From: Anastrepha obliqua
Taxonomy: Eukaryota; Arthropoda; Insecta; Diptera; Tephritidae
Direction of reading: 5' to 3'
NCBI RefSeq assembly: GCF_027943255.1
Contig: NC_072894.1
Coordinates: 132,299,601 to 132,363,600 of the forward strand
DNA: 64,000 nucleotides
Part shown: positions 22,156-36,400 of the stretch, one piece after another
How positions within the stretch are numbered: the stretch's first letter is position 1
How the letters are laid out: the number at the start of each line of letters is the position of its first letter
Program-made: the position numbers and the translations under genes
The notes under the pieces: model-generated
Told to the model about the DNA's origin: nothing
Databases searched by the model: none
What the model saw: only the letters and a program-made list of their open reading frames with translations

Positions 22156-25100
22156 AGGGCGTCAAAAAAAATGAAAAACTGACAACATTTACTTAGCCCC
22201 TGTTAATAAAATGCACACTGTACAGTCTCAGCGCACTGTTCTCCTCACTGCAGTCGTGTTGTTTGTGTGATGTAACAGTGCGATAAGCCGATTGCAGTCG
22301 ATTTATCAATTCAAGTGCACCGTGCGGGTTCGTAAAGTTTGGAGAATCGTACAAGTGCACCTCACACATGAATATCTTGAGTTGTACAAACACACATGTG
22401 CACGTTAGCACATTCGTACCATTGAAATGACAGAAAGTAATGAGAAATATTAAACCCAAATGAATGCATACGATCTTACGTGCACACACACACGCATGAG
22501 CATAGGAGTTTACGATTATTACATGTTGTACACTTTGTATGCCTCATACATACACACATACATGCGCATACAGCCAAGTGAGTTTACACGATTCTTTTGC
22601 ACTTTTAACTGCTGCGCTGCTCTTACAAGGCACCTGTGTAGCTGTGTTTGTGTACCTACTCGACTGCTCAGTAATTGCTATGAGATGCGTGCAACAAAGG
22701 TCATGAATAAATTGCCGTTTCGAAATGAGATTTGTTTCCTTGATTTTACGTCAGCATTCGTAATGGCTCGCCTCACCGTGTCTCAGCGCTCCCTGCAGTG
22801 GCGTTTCATGCGCCTGTGTGTCCGTGTGTGCGACGTTGGAGCGCCTCCTTTTCGGAATTGCTATTTTTGTGCAACTGCAAAAGGGCGGAGACATAAGCCG
22901 GCAATCTGTATGCAACTATGATTTACTTGTTTTTTTTTTTGTTTCTTTTTGTAAATTATTGTAGACGATATTTAAATTTTTGTGTTTTTTTTTTGTCCCA
23001 ACACTTGAAAAATACTTGCCATTGCGTCAGGGTGGCTGATGAAATATTTCATATTTTCAACGAACATTTGCGCTGCTAATGATGAATCGCATGCGATTGC
23101 ACTTGTCTCTAATGTACTTGAGGTTTGAAAGTATTTCACACTCAGCTAATTTTGTGCACATTTTTGGTGGCAAATTAGTGCTATATGGGCGTTATGAGTT
23201 AGTGACATTGGTATTGAAAAACTCAACACACTGAAAATAGAAAAAGTAATTTACAATGAAAACCCCATTTTCATGAAATTTTTGAATATTTTTATTTTTC
23301 ACAATTAAATTTATTTTATAACGTATCGTTGTTTGTAGATATTACCCAAAATGATATTCAGTTTACGATCAGTTACTTGATTTTGAATATGCGTACTTTT
23401 CTTTGTAATGGTTATCTGCTTGTATGTCATATGTTTTGATTAGTTAATGCTTCAATACTGCCAATACTCAAGTTTCATGAGTAAAAAACACAAATCTAAT
23501 ATTAATGCTTTCAAAAAGTGTATCTGATTCATTCCATTAAAAATTTTCTTTCCGCCATTGCAAATTCAAGAATAAAAACAACTGATTCGCCTTGGAATCC
23601 TTTTTACTAATTTCAAAAACATTTTAAAAAACTTTTGCCATCTATAATTTTTTTTTATTAATTTTGGATTTTTTTTATTACTATTTTTTTTCTAGTTAAA
23701 TGTCTATGATGATGTAATACACATTTTGATCTTTCAATTATTTTAAGTGCTTATGAATTTATGTATTTATGGCAAACTTACTTGGAAATTCCGAATTCTT
23801 GCGGTCATATTTGACATAGAAATTTGTTACTAACCATATGAGATAGAAGTTTCAAAAACAAAAACAAAAACATATTACAAAACGGAATTAAAGCAAATAA
23901 TGTGGCCATTCTACCAAAAATTAGTATTAAAACAAAATACTTTCAGGTTTACTAATGCATTTAATTGGTTCGATAATAGTTGGCGAATATTTTTTTATTA
24001 TTTTAACTATTTTTTTATCATATCAAATATTTTTTTATATTGAATATTTTTCTATAATTTTAAATTTTCTTTTCATTATTAAATATTAAATATTTTTTAT
24101 CTGATCACAAATAGTATGCGCGCTCTAACATGTAGTTACCATTATCAATTTCGACACAAAAATTCCAAGCAAGAAAAATTGAAGCGCAACGCTTAATCCT
24201 TTATTTTCGAATACCCAATCTATTACAGCCTTTTCCGAGCTGAAATATCAGCCCCTATGGAGCCTATGGGAACTGATCCGCTAGCAACAGATATATTTAT
24301 ATTAAGAGAGGTTCTGGTGGCAAAACCGGTTCCAGTCTCTGTCATTTCCAATTCTAACCTCTCTCCAGGAGGCGCACAAACCAACAGACTCGGCCTAACT
24401 TTGCGCCTGAGTTATACAGAGAAAAAAATTATATTATATGGCAGATGAGTCATTATTCCTATAATATATTGGAATACAAAGACTTCGGCTTCGAAAGAAA
24501 GCCGAACGAAAACGAACTCGAGGTGTGTGCTCCCGGAAAAGAGTTCATATCAGTCATGTACTGTTAACTATGCAAGATGAGAAGGAAAATACGGTCTCTC
24601 TATTAATGCCCAGTACTCAGAACTCCATTTTTGCCAAATCTAAATCAGGTGACGGATATTGACCTTAAACCTCCATTAATAGCCTAGGTCTGTCTAGCCA
24701 AACTTTTTTTTCGACTTTGGACATGAATTTAACATATTTATGTTATAGCAAACGACTTGAGCTTCCAGGTAGCTTCTTAAAATTAAATTTTTTATCGATT
24801 TATGGATATAACCTTTTAAGAAGGATCCTCGAATAGGACGAAAAAAGGCAAGACACGGGTGCCCAACCGAAGGTTTTAAAAAAAGGAGTCCAATGGGGAG
24901 TGAAGGGACTGATGAGAATTGTTAGCGGCTCTGAGAGATTCAAGTCAAACTATGGTTACATAACGAGCCTCCATCTCTAGCCTAAGTGTGCAGTTGGCCT
25001 CAGAGAGCCACTACAACCTAACCCACATGTAGATGGTAACGCCACCCACTATTATTTTCCAATCAAGATTTTAATTCAAACAAGTAATTCTAAAGTTATG

Positions 25101-25301
25101 TACCTCTTTTCGGCAAATTAATTAAAACCAAAAAGTGTGTCTAATAGCCCATCAACTATAAAATATTTTGCAGAAAATAGTAAATTATATTAAAAACACC
25201 ATAAAAAGTGCATATTTTACGCAAAAAAAGGAAAGGAGCAGGACTAGAGCAAGCCACAAAATATTGGAAAATTATTAAAAAAAAGGAAAAATTTCAAAAT
25301 A
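22156..25301. other. Intergenic DNA, unassigned
   Basis: Part 22460-22920 is less AT-rich and open on the plus strand, but the product is Cys- and Tyr-rich with no family pattern. Around 24230-25040 there is moderately GC-rich sequence ending GAGAGCCACTACAACCTAA, which looks like retrotransposon debris but was not assigned. The rest is AT-rich. Confidence 0.4.
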
Positions 25302-26307
25302 ACACATGGGCTAAAAAGACTCGTGCCCAACACATAGATCCCCAATAGTTTTATTGCATTCACCTATTTTTCAGTTAGTACTAACCTTAAAAGGACACCT
25401 GTCCAAATTTCAGGACATTCTATTCAATAATTCGTGAGTTATTGTGCGAAGAGTGATGCTTCTTTTGTTATTTTCAAAACAGTGGAACAAAAAGAATTTC
25501 GTGTTTTAATTTTTCCCTCCTTCTTGATGGGAAATACCGTTCAAGCGAAGCAACGGCTTGAGAAGTGTTATGGGTACTCCGCTCCATCAGATACAACAAT
25601 AAAATGATGGTTTGCTGACTTCAAACGGGGTCGTAGAGACACCGATGATGCACAACGCAGTGGACATCCAAATGAGACGGTAACACCAGAAAACATCAAA
25701 AAATCCACAAAATCGTTTTGACTAATCGAAAAGGGAAGTTGCGTGAGTTAGCTGGCATCGCAAAGATGTCAAAAGAAGGTATTGGCTTTATATTGCATGA
25801 GCATTTCACTATGAGAAAGCTCTGTTCAATGGATCCATCACTTCACTCCGAAATCAAAATGATCGTCAGCTGTCGTCACAGCAACTGGTGAACCTGGTCC
25901 CAAGCGCCCGAAAGCACAACAGTCGGCTGGAAAGGTTATGGCCTCGGTATTTTGGGATGTGCGTGGTGTGATATTCACCGACTGTCTTTTGAAGGAAAAT
26001 ACCATCAACAATGAATGTTATATAGCGTTACTCGAGCATTCGAAGGCCGAGATTGCAAAGAAACGTCCGCATGTGGCGAAGAAAAAAATTTGCTTCATCA
26101 AGACAACGCACGAATGGAGAGGTTCGCGCTGAAACTGAGGCCTGTTTTGAGGCAAAGGATAAATCGTTCTGCAAAAGTGGTATTGAAATGTTAGATCGGC
26201 GCTGGAATGATTGCTCTTGATGAAAATCACGTTGATGAACAAAGCTAGTTTGAACGAAAAAAAAACGTGTTTTCTTTGTTAGGCCCGGGACTTTTCAGCC
26301 CATGTGT
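25302..26307 (+). mobile_element. mariner element, both ends present, internally deleted
   Basis: The left end ACACATGGGCTAAAAAGACT is matched in inverse orientation by the right end AGTCCCGGGCC-type sequence ending AGCCCATGTGT. Both are flanked by TA. The element is 1006 bases, shorter than the usual 1.25-1.3 kb of mariners. The transposase is read in pieces: VFWDVRGVIFTDCLLKENTI and AEIAKKRPHVAKKKICF are typical of the irritans-type group. Confidence 0.9.
25490..26250 (+). pseudogene. mariner transposase pseudogene
   Basis: From MEQKEF near 25490 to about 26250 the frame is broken several times. The N-terminal helix-turn-helix region is visible around 25550-25790, with the family motif seen as RRDTDDAQRSGHPNE. 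DNA is lost between this half and the GEPGPKRPKAQQSAGKVMAS-type linker, and the first catalytic Asp region (normally VTGDE) is disrupted. The second, HQDNA, is out of frame at about 26093. The copy cannot encode active enzyme. Confidence 0.8.
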
Positions 26308-28550
26308 TATGTAGTTTAAATTTCGAAGTCAATCCCTCGCATTTTCTGCTCATTTCCCTTATACAAAATGATATTTGTTTATCTACTGTTTGCATGTATT
26401 TGTGGTGATAAAATTCTAACAGCAAAAACTGATTTAGCGTTTTCTTTATTTCACTTTTGCAATTTCTTTTCACAATAATTCATTAGTTCATTTGGCATTT
26501 TACAATTCATGTACATATTTCATAGGTTTTGTATGTAACAGCTAAAATTGTTGTTATAAACATTATGAGTTTTTCTTTATTTCTTGTTTGATTTCATTTA
26601 AATAAAGTTTAGTTTCCCCACACACACACAGTGTTGGCTTGTTCCAGCATTTCTTAGAATACTTTCAAGATATTTATCATATTTTTCATAATTTTTTGTT
26701 TTTTGTTTTCCTAAGTATGTATGTTTGTATGTATATATCTCTTTCGTTTCTAGACTTAATTAGTTTTTTGTTGTGGTTTAGTCGCGGTGTAAAGAACTTA
26801 AAAATACGCAAATAAAAAAAATGTTCATCTATAAAATTTTAAAACTAGATTTTTATGACTTAAACTGTGACTTGCACGGCAAATTTGTATGGATGTTGTT
26901 GTGTTTTCACTTAAATATTTTTTTTCTCAGACGGTTTTTGAAAATCTTGCATTTTGTATTTATGTGAGTATTTTCGAGTGGTCGGCAGTCAAGCAAATCA
27001 TTTTACAGTCATTTCAACTAACTACATACAAACATTCTAATATTTAATAGTAATTGTAAAAATGATAAATAACAGAGCGTTGAGTGTGCAGCTGCAGTGG
27101 GGCGGACCAAGCAAATGCAGTCAGTCAGCAGCAAGAGATCAACGTCTGGATTAGCAAAATAGTAGACTTTTCATTTTTATTTTTAGTTTAAGTTTTTTTT
27201 TTGTTTGCTGCATGACACGAGAGGACGAACGAGTGCATTATGCGGCAGAAATGAGTGCAGTTGCATGCCACATATCAACGCTTTACCAACACCATAAATT
27301 CACATTTTCAAATATTGTAGTCCTTTTCTTTATTTTAATTATTTTAAAGCTGCTTGCATGGACTTAAATTTAAATGGTATACTGTTGTTGTATAGTTTGC
27401 ATTGTATAATAAATTCAAAATTAAAATAACTTTTTTTCAAAGAAGCTACCAAAGTGTACAGAATGTTTGTGGGAGGAGTGTGAATAGAAAAGTGTTCTAA
27501 CAACGAATACATTTATAAAAAGGCACAACAATAAATTGAATTGCAGTAAATTTAATTTTTCTCAATTTATATAATTATTTTTGTTTTTAGAAAAATGTGC
27601 AACTTGTATATTATACTTTTTTCGAATCAAAATTAGAAAAACTTAATTTTTTTAAATCGCAAATTCCTAAAAATTCTTTCAATGGAGAGTAAAATATATT
27701 GCCGCTCAAAAATTAATTGAAAAGTATTTTGCGAGTACAAACTCAGTGTTTCTAAGAAAAATCATGCGAATTAGTATCGCCATGCTTAATAAATATATTT
27801 TAAGCAACTTTTCACCCTTTTTTTTTGCTTTTTGTTTTTGAAACAGCAGCAACAAAAAGTAATCGCCATGGGAATCATGCAGCCGGTTCTACGTCACCAG
27901 AATGACTCGAGTTTTGCCCGACCAAGGGCTGCCGCCCCTGTAAACTAGCTCTGTCTAGAGCACCGTACCTTAGTTAACGCCATGAGCTTTTTAGATATAC
28001 TCCTGGAGCGTGAGTCACAGTACTTGGCAGTTAAAAGTATCGCTATGGTAACATCAACCCAACTGTATGGAGAATAAAAAAATACCATAACGGTATTTTT
28101 GGTTTAGCTCTTTTTCAATTTACGGACCACAAAAAATATATACATATTTTTTAGCATTTATTTGGTAGTGCTACTTTAAAAGTTACACAAGTGAAAGCAA
28201 AAAACTAATTTAAAAAAACGAATATTAATAAAAAAAATATTTTACTCTTTGTGTTGAAGGAGTAAAGATTAAATGAATATTTGTTTTTCACTCTCTCTCT
28301 CTATCGTTTATTTTATATTGGTTTCAAATATTAAAAAAAAAAACTAACTTATAATTTTTTTTAACAAATTTTATTATTTTATTTTAAATTTTATAATATT
28401 TTTATATGTCAAAAAGCAATTATAATTATAATTGTTTTTTTTTTTTAAACAAATATTTTATATTTTTTTTATTTTTAATTTCTAATTTTTTTTTATTCGG
28501 AAAACATAACATTTTTTTATTTAATTTAATTATCATCAGCCCCTTCCCTA
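26308..28550. other. AT-rich DNA downstream of the large gene
   Basis: No gene was recognised. Segment 27845-28075 is GC-richer (TTTTGCCCGACCAAGGGCT and neighbours) and looks like a fragment of a retrotransposon leader, unassigned. CpG-containing patches around 27080-27160 could be non-coding exon or 3'UTR sequence of the minus-strand gene, but nothing proves it. Confidence 0.4.
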
Positions 28551-28551
28551 G

Positions 28552-28935
28552 TTTGAGTAATTTGCAAAAAAAAAACTTTCGACTTTTTATTGAAGTGCCT
28601 TAAGACTGGGAACCAATATTGAGTTATTCAAAACTTAACCTGCCAATTATTATATTTCCGTTTATTTGTATATTAAAGAAAATTCGTGGAGTAATTCGCA
28701 AAAAAAATTCCTTCGAATTTTATCGGAGTGTTTTGAGACTGGAAATCAATTTTGAGATATTTTATTCTTCATCTGCAGCTATCTTCGTTTGTTTTTATAT
28801 GTATCAAGGAAAATTATTTGGAGTAATTCGCAAAAAAAAAATCATTCGATTTATTGGAGTACTGTAAGGTTGCCAACTAGTTCCATTTGTTTTTGTATTA
28901 AAAAGGCTTAGACGAGTAACTCGCAAAAATTTTTT
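28552..28935. repeat. Diverged tandem repeat, about 134-bp period
   Basis: The block GAGTAATTCGCAAAAAAA followed by TTCGA.TTTTAT.G.AGTG recurs at about 28554, 28689, 28822 and, shortened, 28913. Units differ by many substitutions, so the array is old. Confidence 0.75.
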
Positions 28936-30385
28936 AAAAATTTTAAATTTTTTAGAAAAATTTTAATCATTACCCGCAATCGGTCAATATTTAAAATTTT
29001 TTTTTTTTGCTAATTATATGCTTGCAAGATATCAAAGATAAATTTTTTTTTTTACTTTTATATATTATTAATTTGATATATATTTTTTCCTTTTTTATAT
29101 GACTTTAAAATATAAATATATTTTTTCCATTTTTTTAGCCTTGTTTCGCCTTTTCACCATCCAAAATTGTTTATTTCAATTGCTCACCGCAAAGGGGTGA
29201 ACAATTTTATCGATTTATTTATTTTATCGATTTATGTATTTTTATTGCCCCCGCTACTCTCTCAGCTAAGTGTTGAATGCAATATTAGATTTCACATTGC
29301 GATTTAATTAAAGTCAATACTTCTTTTTCGAAGACTTTCCTAATTTACACATATTCCATTTAAACCCCGCAAACACTCTGTACACATGAATTGGAAAACT
29401 TACTACAGATTCTTCATTTTTTAAACGCTTCATGTTTACATGTATTTTCGTTCATTTATTTTTAAAATACTAAAGCAACGACTTATAAAAATTATTATTA
29501 CAGCGCTTTACAATAAAGTAAAAAATACATAGTTTATTTATTTATATTTATACTTGCATACATATGCAATACATTTAGACAATACATGCACATATCTGCG
29601 TAATACATATCGTATCTATGTGATAATTATATTTCAGTGTATTTAAAAACAAGTCGCTACTCATGCTCATTCATGACTATTTCTTGTATAATTATTTGTA
29701 TATAATTAATAGCAGCGTAACTTAATATAAAACCAAAAATTTAGTCGAGTATTTTCATAGAGTTTCGCTTCATTCATTTTGCACACATCTTCTATACTTC
29801 GTTTTGGAAAAAAAATACATTGCATCGATATTTGCAACCTTCTGTAGGTTAGTTAATAATTTTTTTACTCGTTTGTGAGTTTAGGTTACTATCACGCATA
29901 CCCACTCATCAAGTGTACGCTTTTAACAAAATAGTTGCGTATGTATGTGTATAATTTTAGATAATATATAATTATTATTTTTCATAGTATTATATATATA
30001 TAATATGATAACTACAGTTACTCCATTTTCCCACGTTTCAATTCATTAACTCCATATATCGCAGTTTGCCAATACAGCAGCTCGCCAGACAATCTTAGTC
30101 GCTTCACATTTCACTCGTTTAGCTTTATCAATTCGCATAATTACCGTTTATAGTTCTTCTTCTTCTTCTTTTTTATTAAACAATATTTAATAATATTTTT
30201 TCTTTTTCATTTCTATTTTATAGTAGATTCTATATATCACTTTTCAAAGCTTTTTTGCGTATTTGTTCGTATTCAAACCGTCAAAATTTAGCTGCCGCTA
30301 GTTTGGTCGCCGGCTTTTCTCTTTTCCTTTTTTTTGATAAAATTAGCTCAAAGTTATTTTTTTACTGGAAATGTTTCAATTTTGC
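28936..30385. other. Putative 3'UTR/downstream flank of the large gene
   Basis: The sequence directly after the TAA at 30386 (minus strand) is AT-rich. A minus-strand AATAAA near 30170 could end a roughly 200-base 3'UTR, and others lie further on. No other gene was recognised. Confidence 0.35.
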
Positions 30386-30473
30386 TTAGACGCACTCTTC
30401 TTCACCGTATTCGGTCCACTGTTCATCCAGCGATAGTTGTTGTTTGAATGGCGGCGGCGGCGTACGTGTTGCA
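30386..30473 (-). CDS. Large gene, exon 4 (terminal coding exon)
   Basis: The acceptor TTCCACAG precedes TGCAACACG. The previous exon ends in phase 2, so AG|T makes Ser and the frame continues ATRTPPPPFKQQL, then SLDEQWTEYGEEECV and TAA. The acidic end after a proline run is compact and looks conserved. Confidence 0.85.
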
Positions 30474-33400
30474 CTGTGGAATAAAGTCAAAAAACAATAT
30501 TAGTGAAATGTGTAGATATGTTTCTGTGATTCCTCGAGATATTATTTTTGCAAATTGCAAATGCTTTCGAAAAAATGCAAATAAAATGCAGTAAAATGCA
30601 ATTCAAAGTGAAAATAATAATAAGTTGTCTAATAATGCTTTTTGTTTTTGTTTTTTGAGTTAGTTCGAATTCTAAATATTATGTAGATGTTTTAGTATGT
30701 ATGTGTGTGCTTTCATTTTTATACCCAATGCATAAAGGCATACCGATTATGAAAACTTTGTCTAATCAACGATTATTTGATTAAAAAAGACTAAAAATTC
30801 CTATGACAGCAAAACATGCAGAGTGAGAAGTCGTTAGCGGGTCGTGCCGATAACGTTGAACCGACTGTCGAATGTGGGAATGTCTCACTAGAGCTTAAAT
30901 TTGCCATGTAAGCTTATAACAGTCCTACCATCCAACAAAAAATGTATTTTTGCCATATGTCATCCGCGGACCGTTTTATTGATACCGTCTCGTCATATTT
31001 GAGTAGAAGCTATATGTATATACATATATATTATATATATTTTTTTTCATATATATACTTTATTTTTTTGTTTTTGTTAATTTTTTTTTATTTTTATTTT
31101 ATTTTATATACATATATATCAAATTAAGTTTAAAAAATTCAAAAAAATAACAATTTTTTTATTTTTTTATATTTTTTAAATTTTATTTTATATAAATATT
31201 ATTATTTACTTTTTTTTGTTAATTTTTTTTTATTTTTATTTTATTTTATATACATATATATCAAATTAAATTTAAAAAATTCAAAAAATTAACAAAACAC
31301 AGTAAATAAAATAAAAACATACTAAAAAAATCCAAAAAATTAAATAATGCAAAAAAAAATACTAAAAAGTGCCAAAAATAAATTAATACACAACAAGTAA
31401 AAGTAAATTTAAATTTTTTTTTTTTGTTCGATTTTTTTTTTTAGCAAATTAAAATAAATATATATACAAAACACAAATAAAAGCATTAAAATTAGAAATA
31501 TTAAACACTAAATAAAATAAACAAAAATGTATTAAAAAATAAATAATTTAAAATTAAGAAACCAAAAAACAAATAAATTAAAATTAAGAAACAAATTTAA
31601 CAAAACAAAACAAATGGTTTTTAAATAAAATAAAAAACAAAAATAAAACAAATTAAATAAAATAAAAAAATACTAAAAAGATGCAAAAAATAAAATATAA
31701 TATAACAAGTAAATCAACAAAGTAAATAAAAAAACTAATACAAAAAATTGTTTTTTTTTTTAATTCCTTTTTTTCGCTTTTTTCTATATGCCGCAGTCTT
31801 TATATTACCTCTAAAACCGGGTGTAGAATATTAAACTCTATCAGCACTCTTCATCAAATAATCGGCCAAATGGGTTTTTTCTACTAAGGCAATTTACTTT
31901 CAAATAAATAAATTTAAAGTAAACGAATTAAAATAAAAAATTAGCGAAGATTTTACAAAATTATACCAAGTTGAATTCAGAACGCCTAAATATATGCACT
32001 GGGTATAAAAACTACTTTCCATTTTCCTTTTACAATTTAATATTTTTATGTTTTTATCTACATATGAAAATATGCAAAATGTGAAAAAACAAAGCTGGCA
32101 AATCAATGAAAGTGAATGAAATTAGAATTAAAAATGTGTTTGTTAGTCAAATGTGAACGTATGTATGTATAGGTGCATCGATTCATTTCAAAATTGTATG
32201 AGTTTTCTATTAGTAAATGTAATTTATGTTCAGTTTGATTAAAAGCGCGATTTTTCAAGCAGAGTTAATAAATTGTTTTATTAATATAGAAATTTTCAAA
32301 AAGTTACGACATTTTTCCAACAAACTTCTACAAGACAAACGACTAATAACGGTTAAAACGAACAAAGAAAGAAAATTAAGAAGGTACTAACTACATCAAA
32401 TAAGTACGAATTGAGCGAGTGGATGAAGTACGCGCGGCCACAGCACAAAGCGCAGCAACTACTACGCTGGCACAGCAGGGAAGAGCGCGACACAGTGGCA
32501 TTATTTTTATTATTTGGTTTTTTTTCTTTTGTTGTAATGAATTGCGAAATTGTAGTATGAAATTGGTTTTTCACAAAATTTTACTGCGAGCGTTAGTTAA
32601 TGCAAATGACAACAATAAATGCAGCAACAACAAGAAATACAGCAAACAGTAAACGCTGAGAATAACGCTGACGCCGTTGACTGTGCGCTAAGCACTGACG
32701 CCTGACGCCACAGCAGCAACAATGCAACAATGCGACAATGCAAATTATTGCTAATGCAACATACAAAAGTGAACAACAACAATTAATGAGTGAAAGAACT
32801 AACTCATTTCGTTGCATTAATTTGTAGTCTTTGGATTGCTCGTTCAGTGACGTATACAACAGTTCGATTGGCAAGTATGTAACGCCTAAAAGTATGCATG
32901 CACGTTTATTGTGGCTGCGGCTGCTGCTTTCGTTGGCTGCCCTTTTCTTTCCACTTAATTTCATTCACGTTCTTAGTTTTCGAATTCGCTTTTTCGATCG
33001 TTTCGCTTACTTGTTAAATTATTAGTAGTTTTTATTTTTGTTTTAATGCTTTGCTTCATTTTCTTTTCGTATTGTCTCGTTTGTTTATTTTGCTGCTTCG
33101 CACTTAAAGATTTTTTTTTGTTTTTTTTTCGCATGGCTTTCCCGACGCCTTACTGCCGTGTTATACCCCGTGGGCTTGCTTCGTTTGCGTTTTGCTTTCA
33201 TTGTATTCAAGACACACTGAGCTCCTTGCATTTAGCGCCTCACAATCAGTGGCTGACTAGTTTAATTAGCATTGCTAATTGGTAAATCAATAGGTATAAC
33301 CAACCAGCGATAATCACACAGAGCGACTTCTGTTTAACGCGACGCCATTAACGCGCAAGGAGCAGGTGACTAATTATTTACTTATATTTTTTAATTTGCG

Positions 33401-36400
33401 CTCGGTGTTAATGCTGACGTAGTGGATGGACTTTATAGTGGTAACAATAGCAAATAGGAATATGAAATTTGTCACTTGTAGTAGTTACGCTTAGAGATCA
33501 GTTATAAGCAACCCTTCCGGTCATAATTGCCCACGGCGGTAGGGAGATCTGGATGGTCTGGAGGTAAAAGTCGTACATTGTGGTGTTGGTGGTAGTTCAA
33601 ACGGTGGAAGTAGTGAGGTTGATTGGTGGTTTCGAAAACAAGTTTTTTTTTTAATTGTTTTGTTTCGTGGTGGTTGGTGAAGTAAATAAATTAGAAAAAA
33701 TCATATCGTAAGTATAGTAGATAAATAAATAAAAGCAAAATAGTTGAATTACACTGCGTTAAGCGTTTGTAGTAAAAAATACGGCATAGAAAATTGTATA
33801 AAATTAAGTATCAATATAAGTTATAAAGTGTATGGAGGTAAATGAAATTCCGAAACCAAATTTAATTTCATGGGAGGCGGATTTTACAATTTCATATTTT
33901 GTTAAGAAATAGAACGCTGATTTAGAAAAAAGCAAACTGCAACCAATATGCACTTAATTTCAATGATATAAATGGATAGTGGCACTGGATTTAACAATCA
34001 TTTCTGTTTAGCAATTTGTGTTAAATTTCCGTGGCCTTTAAGCAAACCTCGCCTCCTTAAGCCAAATTTAGCCACATCATAACAACAAAACTTCAACTCA
34101 ATATGGATTTTATATGCAGATGAATTTTATATAATATATATAAATTTTTTTGCAGATTTTTATCATTCACCTGGTCTAAGCTAAATTATTATTTTATATT
34201 CAAATAAAAATTTCAATTAAGAGAAATTATAAAATATTATTTACATTTTGATATAGGCAAGTGACAGTTTTCAAATAGTTTTATAACAAATATTTCCTCA
34301 TAATTTGAGCTCGTTTTTGCAGTACTACTTTTTGGCTTATAAAATTGTTTAACTATTGGTGCGTGTGTGTAATGTGTAAAAGTGTATTCAATTCTAAAGT
34401 GTAAAATATTAAATGCCCAGGCTTACAAAAAATCGGCTTTCGATATTTTATTTGTTTAACGCCATTTCTCATTTTTATATGCACATACACAAACATTTGG
34501 ACTTTTGACAAAACAACTTAAGTCGACTTAGCATTTTTTAGATGTTAATGTAATATTTAAAGTATTAATACTTGATAATCTTAGTTAGGGAATTCATTTT
34601 AATAAAATTCTAATAAATAATCGAATTTCTCCGTTTTCATAGTTTATTGATCTGAAAGCAAATCTTAGCAAAGCCAGGTAAAGTGTTTTGTCAACAGTCC
34701 ACTGATTTGTATGTTCAAATCATTCAAAATAAAAGGTTATACCTATGAGCAAGTTTTAGCAGAGCCGATTTTGAGATTTTTAATTTTTCCAAATTATTTT
34801 AGATACATTTTTCAATCGCTGTGCAGTAGTTTTGTGTGTGTTTTTAACGCATTTCTAGACTACTTTACTTTACTATGTATATACTACTTTTCTCAGTTCA
34901 ATATTAATTTTTTATTTTATTTTTTTTTTTTTTTGTGTTAAATTATTTCCATTTACGCTTCTAATTGTGCTTATTTATTTATTTTAGTTTATTTTTTCCG
35001 TTACGCTATACCTGACGGCCGTGATACGACTAATACTCCAAACGTACATATTTACGCACACACGCATGTTGCTTCTACCTACAATAACTGCTAAGTATTA
35101 TCATAAACGTACATTTATTATACAAAAAACACAATTCAATAAAAATTAATTGAAACTTTCAAATTAAAAATTACCTTAATAACCTGGCCTTAAGTACTCT
35201 AAATCTTGTGTCGACATAATACAACATACAACATATGGACTTTAGTATCGATACCTTTTGCTCATACAGTTAGCAATAAAAGTATAAACAAGAAAAATGC
35301 CATTTAACTGCCTTACCTCTCGCACGGCATTTCGCCTATATTCTTTGTGATCGCCATGCGTTTGGCTTCTTCCTTCTTGCGGCGATCTTCAGCTGCAGCC
35401 TTCATTGGATCGTACGTGGAACGTCGTTTCCACATGGCCATTTCTGCCTCCTTTTGTTTAGTGACTGTGAATGCATTGAAATTTAATTAAAAAGAAAGAA
35501 ATGCCGCTCACGTTTCAAAAAAAAAAAAATGGAGAAATACATGCAAATGCAGTAAAGCGTAATGACACTCACCCGACTGGTCTCTACGCACCGCTGATGA
35601 GGCTCGACCAACACCAACACCACCACCACCACCACCGCCAAGCGTAGTGCCGCTCGTGGTCATGCACGAGGCCACCGAGCGTACACTGCGATTGCTGGTG
35701 CGTGTCGGATCCGCACGACTCAACCCCATCGATGAGCTACTCGGACTGCGCTTCATTACATCGCCCGCCAATGTTGACGTCTTTAATGTGCTTTTCGATT
35801 CGTTCTTGCGTAGAAAATTATTGCCCTGCACCGGCTTGTACTTTGAAATGTCCAAATACTTGGGTTGTACGCGTTGATTTGTCAGTTTCGTTGTCGATGG
35901 CACTGCGGCGGCGGTTTGCAGTAACTGCTTCTTTGCCGAGGCCAAAGAATTCGGTACCTGCGATGCTAAGCGACTGAGACTGGTGTCACGCGGCACTGAT
36001 TGACGCGCCGTAGCGGCACCGCCGCCAGACCGTGGTGCACTACGTATGCCACGTCGTGGCAATTCAGGCGTGTTGGGGCATGCCATTACGCCACATGAAC
36101 CACCTTGTTGCTGTTGCAACTTCGACACAGGCGCTGAAGATGGTTTGCTCGCACCGGAACTGACGCCGCCGCTTACGCGTTGCTTGCTACGCTCGATACG
36201 CATCAGTAGCGCCTTGTTGAGACGAGTATTCGACAGTGGTACAGCTGATGTATTCCCCACTTCCGCTTGCACATCGTCCTCGTGTTGATAGTAATGCTCA
36301 TTGTCTTCCTCTTCCTCTTCGACTTCCTCAGCACCACTTGAATAATATTCTTCACCTATGTCATCCTCATCGTTGATGTAATATTGGAAATTTTCATCGT

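Noticed and set aside
22460..22921. 153-codon plus-strand ORF
   Set aside because: Cys/Tyr-rich product from CATACA-rich DNA, no domain pattern and no splice context.
32593..32964. Cys/Leu-rich 123-codon minus-strand ORF with a hydrophobic stretch
   Set aside because: It is largely the complement of CAACAA-type repeats and has no family pattern, so a membrane protein call is not supported.
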